Positions 6,757 to 11,631 of a stretch of DNA of 11,631 nucleotides are shown in pieces (position 1 is the stretch's first letter; each line of letters begins with the position of its first letter). Where the stretch lies: NCBI GenBank assembly GCA_023390675.1, contig JAEWCK010000374.1, positions 1 to 11,631 of the forward strand, read 5' to 3'. A program made the translations under genes and the position numbers. The stretch comes from Pseudomonadota bacterium. Lineage in GTDB: Bacteria > Pseudomonadota > Alphaproteobacteria > Sphingomonadales > Sphingomonadaceae. The notes under the pieces were generated by a model, which did not search any database, was not told the origin of the DNA, and was given only the letters and a program-made list of their open reading frames with translations.

Positions 6757-7211
6757 CTGCCGAAACCCGTCCTGAAGCGCTCGCGCGACCAGCTTTCGGG
6801 GTCGGCGACGACCGGCGATCTGTAATCGCCGCGGCCGCACGCGACGTTGAGCATCGTCTCGAGCACGGTGCCCGTCTTCGCCGTCACGAAGTCGCCGGCG
6901 CCGCTCTCGTTGCCGAGGAACTTGCCGGCGGCGTAGAAATTGCTGTCGAGCATGCGCGTGGACATGTTTGCGCAGTCCGCCTCGCGCTTGATCACCGAAC
7001 GATCGAAATCGCGCGCGTCGGTGAGCGCCTGATAGATCGTCTGCGAATTGAAAGTGATCTTGGTGCCGGTACGCTGGATCGAGTCGATGTCGACGAAGTA
7101 AGCGAGCTGCTGCTGCATGTCGGTGCCCGAATAGGCGGCCATCCGCCAGTTGTCGGCCCAGGCCGCCTGCGGCACGAGCAGCGCCGCGAGCGCAAGAAGT
7201 GATGCGCGCAT
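6753..7211 (-). CDS. Secreted surface-adhesin-E-like protein
   Basis: A 152-residue exported protein. The signal peptide (MRASLLALAALLVPQAAWA, cleavage after residue 19) is clear. The mature part has the layout I associate with the surface-adhesin E domain: an opening Trp strand (NWRMAAYS), an aromatic-D-x-D-S-I segment (YFVDIDSIQRTG, 38-49), then a strand, a charged stretch with first Cys C80 (READC), a mid Tyr/Gly turn, and a C-terminal ETMLNVACG with second Cys C125. The two cysteines probably pair. Periplasmic or surface localisation is inferred; adhesion itself is not shown. ATG 7211 is supported by a GGGGGGAG tract about 8 bases upstream on the minus strand. It lies 58 bases after the XRE regulator and could be transcribed with it or from its own promoter. 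Assignment to the domain family is from memory. Confidence 0.75.
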   Translation of the reverse strand: MRASLLALAALLVPQAAWADNWRMAAYSGTDMQQQLAYFVDIDSIQRTGTKITFNSQTIYQALTDARDFDRSVIKREADCANMSTRMLDSNFYAAGKFLGNESGAGDFVTAKTGTVLETMLNVACGRGDYRSPVVADPESWSRERFRTGFGS

Positions 7212-7254
7212 ATTTCCACTCCCCCCAATCGGATCGAGCTACGCTAGCGGGGCA

Positions 7255-7264
7255 GCAATATTGC
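7255..7264. repeat. Short palindrome in the gap between the regulator and the secreted-protein gene
   Basis: GCAATATTGC is a perfect 10-base palindrome in the 58-base gap between the XRE regulator stop (7270) and the next minus-strand gene (start 7211). A second one, CGCTAGCG, lies at 7242-7249. No T-run follows, so a terminator is not supported; operator or promoter function is possible but unproven. Confidence 0.3.
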
Positions 7265-7269
7265 GCAAG

Positions 7270-7488
7270 TCATTCGCTTTCCTGCCATACGAAGACTTCC
7301 TCGAGCGGCTTGCCGAAGACGCGGGCGATGCGGAACGCCGCTTCGAGCGTGGGCGAGTATTTGCCCTGCTCGATCGCGGCGATCGTCTGGCGGGTCATCC
7401 CGATCTTCTCGCCCAGTTCCGCCTGGGTCATCTCGCCGGCGAGGAAGCGCAGCGTGCGGATATGGTTGGCGATCGGGGGCCTAGCCAT
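7270..7488 (-). CDS. XRE-family helix-turn-helix regulator
   Basis: A 72-residue protein that is almost entirely one Cro/C1-type helix-turn-helix domain. The scaffold helix TQAELGEKIG (21-30) is followed by the recognition helix TRQTIAAIEQGK (32-43), then the typical YSPTLEAAFRIARVFGKPLEEVF (44-66). It belongs to the small stand-alone regulators (COG1476 type) that often sit beside small membrane-protein genes. With no sensor domain, it presumably acts as a dimer and responds to a partner or to its own level. The start ATG (7488-7486) lies inside the end of the upstream membrane-protein gene, an 8-base overlap; GGAGGGG about 5 bases upstream on the minus strand provides the ribosome binding site and encodes the neighbour's C-terminal Arg-Arg-Gly. 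It likely regulates this operon through the repeats at 8362-8388 (inference). Confidence 0.92.
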   Translation of the reverse strand: MARPPIANHIRTLRFLAGEMTQAELGEKIGMTRQTIAAIEQGKYSPTLEAAFRIARVFGKPLEEVFVWQESE

Positions 7489-7903
7489 GCCAGCCCCTCC
7501 GATAGCTCGCGACGATGAGAACGAGACGGATGGCCTCGGCGACGACGATCGCGAGCAAGGCGGTGTTGACGATCTTGGGCGCGGGCTCGGTGAAAGGCAT
7601 CACGACGCCGACCACGATCGTGCCGACCAGCAGCGTATAATAGCCCGCTGTCGCGCCGCGCCGCGCGATCGCCTTGTCGCGCTCGTCGGCCCGCTGGCGC
7701 GCTTCGGGGCCGGCGCGCAAGGCGAGGACGATGCTGCCGATGATGACGACAACGGCTTGGGTGCCGGCGACGGCGCCGAAGGTCCAGAGGATGTCGAACA
7801 AGGTCGCCGGGGCCGGCCGCAGCGCGATGAGCGGGAAATAGATGCCATAGGCGATCGCCATGCAGACGAGCGTGAGCCAAGCGGTCTTTTCGCGATACGC
7901 CAT
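7481..7903 (-). CDS. Small membrane protein with cytoplasmic DERD loop (copy 2)
   Basis: A 140-residue membrane protein with four hydrophobic segments, about 9-29, 41-63, 88-104 and 111-133. Between helices 2 and 3 is a highly charged, presumably cytoplasmic loop (ARQRADERDKAIARRG, 68-83) centred on DERD at 73-76. The C-terminus is YRRGWHG. It is paralogous to the gene just upstream: same length, same N-terminus (M-[AS]-[YF]-REK-x-AW), same DERD loop and helix spacing. I recognise the DER[DE]-loop layout, resembling DUF2178-like proteins, but cannot assign a function. ATG 7903 lies two bases after the upstream stop (TGACCATG). Its Shine-Dalgarno GGAGG is embedded in the upstream gene's terminal Gly-Gly codons, so translation is probably coupled. 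It is followed, with overlap, by the XRE regulator. Confidence 0.85.
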   Translation of the reverse strand: MAYREKTAWLTLVCMAIAYGIYFPLIALRPAPATLFDILWTFGAVAGTQAVVVIIGSIVLALRAGPEARQRADERDKAIARRGATAGYYTLLVGTIVVGVVMPFTEPAPKIVNTALLAIVVAEAIRLVLIVASYRRGWHG

Positions 7904-7905
7904 GG

Positions 7906-8328
7906 TCAGCCTCCGATCCTGTAGCCGATCGCCTTGGCGCCGAAGCGCACGGCCTCGCCGAGGATGAACAGGCCGATCAGCGCGAAGATCGTGCCGACGC
8001 CATGCAATCCGAGGTGGAGCCAGACCACGATCCCGGCGATGCCGACGAGCACCACGAAATAGGCGACCGCGCTGGCGCGCTGGCCGACCGCGCGATCGCG
8101 CTCGTCGACGGCTGCGCGCGCGTCGGCCGGCGCCATCATCGCCGAGACCGCGGCGACCGCAGCCATCAGCACGACCTGCGCCACCGTCGCCGCGATGAAC
8201 AGCCAGAACAGCGACGGATCGTGCCCGCCGCCTTGGTCCAACCGCACGATCACCACGGCGAACCACGCGCCCCAGGCGAGGACGGTGGTGACGAACGAAG
8301 CCCAGGCGATCTTCTCTCGAAACGACAT
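7906..8328 (-). CDS. Small membrane protein with cytoplasmic DERD loop (copy 1)
   Basis: A 140-residue membrane protein and first gene of the minus-strand operon. Four hydrophobic segments lie at about 8-30, 39-65, 88-104 and 110-128. The charged loop DARAAVDERDRAVGQRA (69-85) contains DERD at 75-78. The C-terminus AKAIGYRIGG differs from the RRGWHG of its downstream paralog. ATG 8328 is chosen over a 32-residue longer in-frame version starting at 8424: GGGAG lies about 8 bases upstream on the minus strand, MSFREK aligns with MAYREK of the paralog, and the longer start would run through the probable promoter. Function unknown; the pairing with a paralog and an XRE regulator suggests a membrane complex of two related subunits under dedicated control. 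Both strands diverge here, with panB on the plus strand. Confidence 0.83.
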   Translation of the reverse strand: MSFREKIAWASFVTTVLAWGAWFAVVIVRLDQGGGHDPSLFWLFIAATVAQVVLMAAVAAVSAMMAPADARAAVDERDRAVGQRASAVAYFVVLVGIAGIVVWLHLGLHGVGTIFALIGLFILGEAVRFGAKAIGYRIGG

Positions 8329-8360
8329 TCCCGTCTCCCAATGTCCGGAATATGCGACTC

Positions 8361-8389
8361 GATGTAAGGTATATCGAACATAATGTAAA
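8361..8389 (-). promoter_or_regulatory. Probable promoter/operator of the membrane-protein/XRE operon
   Basis: In an AT-rich island (about 8341-8395), the minus strand reads TTTACA (8389-8384), 17 bases, TACATC (8366-8361). The first matches the sigma-70 -35 consensus at 5 of 6 positions; the second is a weak -10 (3 of 6). The hexamer TTACAT occurs twice on the minus strand (8388-8383 and 8367-8362), exactly 21 bases apart, overlapping both promoter elements. Two helical turns of spacing suits a dimeric repressor, and the operon encodes one. The start codon is about 33 bases downstream. Confidence 0.4.
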
Positions 8390-8453
8390 GAGTACGTGCC
8401 GTTGGCGGGCTTGCGGGCTGGCAAGGCAAAGCGGGCGCGGCTAGAGCGCGGGC

Positions 8454-9311
8454 ATGTCGCACCTCACTCTCGACACGGCCACGAGCCGCGCTACGCCGAC
8501 CCCGACGCCGATGAAGCGGCTCACCGTCCCCGCGCTCCGCGACCGCAAGGGGAAGGAGCCGATCGTCATGCTCACCGCGTACACGACGCGGATGACGCAG
8601 CTGCTCGATCCGCATTGCGACGCGCTGCTGGTGGGGGACAGCCTGGGACAGGTGATCTACGGGCTGCCATCGACGCTACCGGTGACGCTCGACATGATGA
8701 TCGCGCACGGCGCCGCGGTGGTGCGCGGAAGCTGGCATTCGGTGGTGATCATCGACATGCCCTTCGGCAGCTATGAGGGGAGCCCCGAGATCGCGTTCGC
8801 GAACGCCGCGCGCGTGCTGGCGGAGACCGGCGCAGCGGGGGTGAAGATGGAGGGCGGCGCGACGATGGCGTCGACGGTCGAATTCCTGACCGCGCGCGGC
8901 ATACCGGTGATGGGGCATGTCGGGCTGACGCCGCAGGCTGTGAATTCGCTCGGCGGCTATGGCGCGCGCGGGCGGAGCAACGAGGAGCATGCCCGCATCC
9001 TCGACGATGCGCGCGCGATCGCCGCGGCTGGGGCGTTCTCGATCGTCGCCGAGGGTGTGGTCGAGACGCTGGCGAAGGAGATCACCGCCGCGGTCTCGTG
9101 CCCGGTGATAGGGATCGGCGCCTCGAGCGAATGCGACGGGCAAGTGCTGGTGATCGACGACATGCTCGGCATGTTCGAGCGCACCCCGCGCTTCGTGAAG
9201 AAATTCGACGATCTCGCCGGCCGCATTTCCGCCGCGGTTGAAACCTATGCCGCCGATGTCCGGTCGCGGGCCTTCCCGGGACCCGATCAGGTCTATGCGC
9301 CGCGGGATTGA
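8454..9311 (+). CDS. panB: 3-methyl-2-oxobutanoate hydroxymethyltransferase
   Basis: Transfers a hydroxymethyl group from 5,10-methylenetetrahydrofolate to alpha-ketoisovalerate to give ketopantoate, the first committed step to pantothenate and CoA; cytoplasmic. The TIM-barrel motifs are all present: MLTAYTTRM (39-47), LLVGDSLGQV (58-67) with metal ligand D62, DMPFGSY (101-107) with D101, VKMEGG (130-135) with E133, GHVGLTPQ (154-161), catalytic Glu E200 in AEGVVE, and IGIGAS (219-224). At 285 residues it is slightly longer than E. coli PanB (264) because of an N-terminal tail. ATG 8454 is chosen because the tail (DTATSRATPTPTPMKRLTV) is typical of sphingomonad PanB in my memory; ATG 8511 would give a 266-residue protein and cannot be excluded. 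The Shine-Dalgarno is poor at both. No panC or panD lies nearby. Confidence 0.97.
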   Translation: MSHLTLDTATSRATPTPTPMKRLTVPALRDRKGKEPIVMLTAYTTRMTQLLDPHCDALLVGDSLGQVIYGLPSTLPVTLDMMIAHGAAVVRGSWHSVVIIDMPFGSYEGSPEIAFANAARVLAETGAAGVKMEGGATMASTVEFLTARGIPVMGHVGLTPQAVNSLGGYGARGRSNEEHARILDDARAIAAAGAFSIVAEGVVETLAKEITAAVSCPVIGIGASSECDGQVLVIDDMLGMFERTPRFVKKFDDLAGRISAAVETYAADVRSRAFPGPDQVYAPRD

Positions 9312-9337
9312 GGGGCTACCGAGCGGCTTCCAAATAC

Positions 9338-9363
9338 CCTTAGGCGCGGATAAGGTCCGCGCC
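9338..9363. other. Two interleaved inverted repeats (switch- or pseudoknot-like)
   Basis: In the 76-base gap between panB and the TPR gene, four arms follow each other without spacers: CCTTA (9338-9342), GGCGCGGA (9343-9350), TAAGG (9351-9355), TCCGCGCC (9356-9363). The 1st pairs perfectly with the 3rd and the 2nd with the 4th. The two hairpins therefore exclude each other as full stems, or could partly coexist as a pseudoknot. There is no T-run, so a simple terminator is not supported. It ends 24 bases before the TTG start. Confidence 0.5.
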
Positions 9364-9387
9364 CGCACAAGACGCATGGAGTAGATT

Positions 9388-10098
9388 TTGGCGCTTCCCC
9401 CCTCCGGCATGTCAGACGAAGCGTTCCTGCGCGAAGTCGACGAGGAATATCGCCGCGAGCAAGTGCTCAACGTCTGGCGCCGTTACGGCCGCTGGATCGT
9501 GGGTGCGGTCGTAGTCGGACTGCTCGCGCTCGCTTTGTACCTCTATCTGGGCCAGAACAGCCGGAACGCCGCGGGCAAGCAGGGCGAGGAATTCGACGCC
9601 GCTTTGATGCTCGCCGCGGGCAATCAGAACGACAAGGCGCTCGCCGAGTTCGACAAGATCGCGAAGAGCGGCGGCAATGGCTATGCTGCGATGTCGAAGA
9701 TCACCGCGGGCAATTTGCTGCTCCAGAAGAACGACGCCAAGGCGGCCGCGGCAAAGTTTGCCGAAGTGGCGAACGACAGCGGGCTGGCCAAGCCCTATCG
9801 CGACCTTGCGCTGCTCCGCCAGACCGTGGCGGAATATGACAGCCTCAAGCCCGAAGTGGTGATCGACCGGCTCAAGAATCTGGCCAAGCCCGATTCCCCC
9901 TGGTTCGGCACGGCGGGCGAGATGGTGGCGGCGTCGCATCTGAAGCTCGGCCACCGTGACCAGGCCGGCAAGCTCTATGGCCAGATCGCGCAGGGCGGCG
10001 AAAATGTGCCCGAGTCGATCCGCCAGCGCGCCGTGCAGATCGCCGGCGTGCTCGGCGTCGACGCCCTCGATCAATCCAAGGAAAAACAAGCTCAATGA
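9388..10098 (+). CDS. TPR-type membrane protein, YfgM-like
   Basis: A 236-residue protein of the YfgM-like TPR_21 type. A charged cytoplasmic N-terminus (EAFLREVDEEYRREQVLNVWRRYGR, 11-35) precedes a single membrane span (36-54, WIVGAVVVGLLALALYLYL) and a periplasmic helical-repeat region (about 65-225) rich in Ala, Lys and Leu. In E. coli, YfgM associates with the SecYEG translocon and periplasmic chaperones, and its gene lies next to bamB and der; the same neighbours occur here. The start is probably TTG 9388: GGAG at 9378-9381 is 6 bases upstream, giving MALPPSGMSDEAF. The in-frame ATG 9409 lacks a ribosome binding site and follows a C-rich run. The stop overlaps the bamB start (ATGA), so the two are translationally coupled. 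Some alphaproteobacterial copies are labelled only 'tetratricopeptide repeat protein'. Confidence 0.87.
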   Translation: MALPPSGMSDEAFLREVDEEYRREQVLNVWRRYGRWIVGAVVVGLLALALYLYLGQNSRNAAGKQGEEFDAALMLAAGNQNDKALAEFDKIAKSGGNGYAAMSKITAGNLLLQKNDAKAAAAKFAEVANDSGLAKPYRDLALLRQTVAEYDSLKPEVVIDRLKNLAKPDSPWFGTAGEMVAASHLKLGHRDQAGKLYGQIAQGGENVPESIRQRAVQIAGVLGVDALDQSKEKQAQ

Positions 10099-11417
10099 AC
10101 AACAAGCTGAGGATGGCTGCGGCCGTGGCGGCGCTCGCACTGGTGAGCGGCTGCGGGGTCTTCAAGGGGTCGGGCAAGAAGACTCCGGTGCTCGGCGAGC
10201 GCGTGCCGATCCTGATGACCGAGAACGACATCACGGCCGACAAGAGCCTCGCCGCGGTCGACGTGCTGCTGCCCGAGGCGGCGGCCAACGACGCCTGGAC
10301 CCAGCCGGGCGGCAACGCGGCCAAGTCGATGGGGCATCTTGCGCTGAGTTCCTCGCCGGCGAAGCTCTGGTCGAGGGAAGTCGCGAAGACCTCGAAGCGC
10401 GAGCGCCTCGCCGCCGCTCCGGTGGTGGCGGACAACAAGCTGCTCGTGATCGACACCGCGGGCGTGGTGCGTGCGCTCGCCGCCGATACCGGCAGCGAGT
10501 TGTGGAAGGCGAACACGGTCAAGGAAGAAGGCAATGAGGACGCGCGCTTCGGCGGCGGCGTCAGCTTGCAGGGCGAGCGCGCCTTTGCGACCAACGGCCT
10601 TGGCGACGTCGTCGCGCTCAACGTCGCGGACGGCACCGAAGTGTGGCGCAAGCGCCCGGGCGGGCCGCTGCGCGGCGCGCCGACGCTGTCGAACGGCAAT
10701 CTCTATGTCGTCACGCAGGACAACCAGCTGTTCGCGCTGAGCCAGGAGAATGGCGACGTTTCGTGGACCTCGTCCGCCAGCCTCGAATCGCAGGGCGTGT
10801 TCGGCGTCGCTGCGCCTGCATCGGCGCAGGGCACCGTGGTCGCCGGCTTCTCCTCGGGCGAGCTCAACGCCTATCGCTACGAGAACGGCCGCTCGCTGTG
10901 GAACGAAGTCCTCTCGCGCACCAGCATCTCGACTTCGGTCTCGGCGCTTTCGGACATCGACGCCGAGCCGGTGATCGACCAGGGCCGGGTCTATTCGGTC
11001 GGGCAGGGCGGCCGCATGGTGGCGATCGACATCGCCAGCGGCCAGCGCATCTGGGAGCAGAACATCGCCGGCATCTCTACGCCCTGGGCGGCCGGCGAGT
11101 GGCTGTTCGTGGTGACCGACGACGCCCGCCTGATGTGCCTGTCGCGCGGCAGCGGCAAGGTGCGCTGGATGGCGCAGCTCAAGCACTACAAGAACGAGAA
11201 GAAGGCAAAGGACCCGATCAGCTGGGTCGGCCCGGTGCTCGCCGGCGGCAAGCTGATCCTCGCCAATTCGCGCGGGCAGATCGTGTTCGTCTCGCCGGCG
11301 GACGGCAGCATCACGTCGACGATCGACGCGAAGGAGGGCGTCTCCCTCCAGCCGGTGGTCGCGAACAACATCCTGTATGTGCTCGACGACAAGGGACAGC
11401 TGACCGCGTATCGTTGA
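10095..11417 (+). CDS. bamB: Outer membrane protein assembly lipoprotein BamB
   Basis: A 440-residue lipoprotein forming an eight-bladed PQQ-type beta-propeller that assists BamA in inserting beta-barrel proteins into the outer membrane. The signal peptide ends in the lipobox LVSGC with lipidated Cys 20, then a Gly/Lys linker. Propeller blades are marked by repeated [A/G]-x-x-G-x-x-x-W units: AKLWSREV (89-96), GSELWKANT (133-141), GTEVWRKRPGGPLRGAPT (180-197), GDVSWTSS (220-227), GRSLWNEVL (265-273), GQRIWEQNIAG (316-326), GKVRWMAQL (354-362), with strands such as LYVVTQDNQLFAL and LYVLDDKGQLTAYR closing the ring. Length is slightly above E. coli BamB (392). ATG 10095 overlaps the TPR gene stop as ATGA, with AAGGAA (about 10079) as a rather distant ribosome binding site. 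A strong terminator follows at 11458. Confidence 0.95.
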   Translation: MNNKLRMAAAVAALALVSGCGVFKGSGKKTPVLGERVPILMTENDITADKSLAAVDVLLPEAAANDAWTQPGGNAAKSMGHLALSSSPAKLWSREVAKTSKRERLAAAPVVADNKLLVIDTAGVVRALAADTGSELWKANTVKEEGNEDARFGGGVSLQGERAFATNGLGDVVALNVADGTEVWRKRPGGPLRGAPTLSNGNLYVVTQDNQLFALSQENGDVSWTSSASLESQGVFGVAAPASAQGTVVAGFSSGELNAYRYENGRSLWNEVLSRTSISTSVSALSDIDAEPVIDQGRVYSVGQGGRMVAIDIASGQRIWEQNIAGISTPWAAGEWLFVVTDDARLMCLSRGSGKVRWMAQLKHYKNEKKAKDPISWVGPVLAGGKLILANSRGQIVFVSPADGSITSTIDAKEGVSLQPVVANNILYVLDDKGQLTAYR

Positions 11418-11422
11418 GTGGC

Positions 11423-11448
11423 GCCTTCCCTAAGAGAAGGGCCAAGGC
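11423..11448 (+). repeat. Bulged hairpin after bamB
   Basis: GCCTT (11423-11427) pairs with AAGGC (11444-11448), and CCCT (11428-11431) with AGGG (11438-11441), leaving a two-base CC bulge and a six-base loop. It begins six bases after the bamB stop and lies upstream of the stronger terminator hairpin; it may protect the 3' end of the mRNA. Confidence 0.4.
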
Positions 11449-11457
11449 TGGTTTGGT

Positions 11458-11493
11458 AACGGGCGGGGCTCGATGCCCCGCCCGTTGCTTTTC
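11458..11493 (+). terminator. Strong Rho-independent terminator of bamB
   Basis: AACGGGCGGGGC (11458-11469) and GCCCCGCCCGTT (11475-11486) form a perfect 12-bp stem around the five-base loop TCGAT, followed by GCTTTTC with four T at 11489-11492. It ends the panB/TPR/bamB-side transcript and implies that der has a separate promoter. The stem is nearly symmetrical in function but a T-run is present only on the plus-strand side. Confidence 0.85.
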
Positions 11494-11520
11494 ATCACGC
11501 CGCTAATGAGTCTATTAGGC

Positions 11521-11536
11521 GCGCGCAGACGCGCGC
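11521..11536. repeat. GCGCGC inverted repeat
   Basis: GCGCGC-AGAC-GCGCGC is a perfect 6-bp stem with a four-base loop, and each arm is itself self-complementary. It lies between the bamB terminator and der. Alternating purine-pyrimidine tracts like this can adopt unusual helix forms; no function is known here. Confidence 0.4.
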
Positions 11537-11573
11537 ACCCACCCCAGCCCCTCCCTTTCAGGAGGGGAGTGGA
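11537..11573. repeat. Possible dispersed palindromic repeat ahead of der
   Basis: A C-rich run (CACCCCAGCCCCTCC) is followed by CTTTCA and a G-rich run. CCCCTCC (11547-11553 region) pairs perfectly with GGAGGGG (11561-11567), giving a 7-bp hairpin with a short loop. From memory, closely similar 'CCCCAxCCCCTCCC...GGGAGGGG' elements are scattered between genes in sphingomonad genomes; I cannot confirm this here. The 3' arm ends about 14 bases before the der start codon, so it lies in the probable leader. Confidence 0.45.
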
Positions 11574-11581
11574 GCCAGGAT

Positions 11582-11631
11582 ATGCCCCTACCCATCGTCG
11601 CCATTATCGGCCGGCCCAATGTCGGCAAGTC
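11582..11631 (+). CDS. der: Ribosome biogenesis GTPase Der, 3'-truncated by window end
   Basis: Only the first 50 bases (16 full codons plus two bases) are present: MPLPIVAIIGRPNVGK followed by a Ser codon in progress. This contains the complete start of the first G domain, with the G1/P-loop GRPNVGKS characteristic of Der (EngA), a tandem-GTPase protein required for 50S ribosomal subunit assembly. The position after bamB is the common gene order, which supports the call. ATG 11582 follows GGAG (11571-11574) at 7 bases; AGGA (11577-11580) is too close to serve. It is separated from bamB by a strong terminator, so it is likely to start a new transcript. Confidence 0.9.
   Translation, partial: MPLPIVAIIGRPNVGK

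Noticed and set aside
5245..6840. Very long minus-strand open frame (531 codons) across three plus-strand genes
   Set aside because: Its sequence is low-complexity Arg/His/Pro/Gln-rich and covers three genes that each have family matches and ribosome binding sites.
6300..7202. Plus-strand open frame opposite the secreted adhesin-E-like gene
   Set aside because: It would overlap the oxygenase in another frame and oppose a gene with a clear signal peptide; composition is noise-like.
8329..8424. 32-residue N-terminal extension of the first DERD-loop membrane protein
   Set aside because: It runs through the AT-rich promoter island; the start at 8328 has a ribosome binding site and aligns with the paralog.
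8396..8453. Sigma-70 promoter for panB in the divergent gap
   Set aside because: TTG-containing -35-like words have no acceptable -10 at 16-18 bases; no confident call possible.
1..11631. CRISPR arrays, tRNAs, insertion sequences, prophage or integration sites
   Set aside because: None seen: no regularly spaced repeats, no cloverleaf-like sequence, no transposase or integrase reading frame.

Overview
The window is a gene-dense stretch of chromosome from a high-GC alphaproteobacterium, most likely a sphingomonad (Sphingomonas or a close relative). The reasons are the very strong G/C bias at third codon positions, the panB - TPR membrane protein - bamB - der gene order, the N-terminal style of PanB, and several small proteins of types I associate with Sphingomonadaceae. 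This assignment rests on recognition, not on a search. I see no tRNA, rRNA, CRISPR array, insertion sequence or integrase. No gap exceeds 164 bases, so almost all of the window is coding.

Layout: (1) 1-2998, plus strand: guaA (5' end cut by the window edge), a ferredoxin-reductase-type FAD oxidoreductase and a small CBU_0592-type membrane protein, each overlapping the previous stop codon. (2) 3074-4691, plus strand: two tandem, distantly paralogous exported proteins (one with a signal peptide, one a lipoprotein), then a YpeA-type acetyltransferase overlapping the second. (3) 4765-6756, plus strand: a small secreted protein of unknown function, a YffB/Spx-type ArsC-family protein, a four-helix membrane protein and a TIGR02466-type 2-oxoglutarate/Fe(II) oxygenase. 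(4) 6753-8328, minus strand: a tightly packed operon of two paralogous 140-residue membrane proteins and a 72-residue XRE-type regulator, followed 58 bases on by a secreted surface-adhesin-E-like protein. (5) 8454-11631, plus strand: panB, a YfgM-like TPR membrane protein (probable TTG start), bamB, a strong terminator and the first 50 bases of der.

Most of this is housekeeping: GMP synthesis, pantothenate synthesis, outer-membrane protein assembly and ribosome biogenesis, interspersed with small accessory proteins. The best candidate for an undescribed unit is the minus-strand module of duplicated DERD-loop membrane proteins plus an XRE regulator. Its AT-rich promoter carries two TTACAT boxes exactly 21 bases apart that overlap a plausible -35 and -10. 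Next come the tandem secreted/lipoprotein paralogs, the interleaved inverted repeats ahead of the TPR gene, and a run of five inverted repeats between bamB and der. Nothing in the window amounts to a clear new defence or mobile system.
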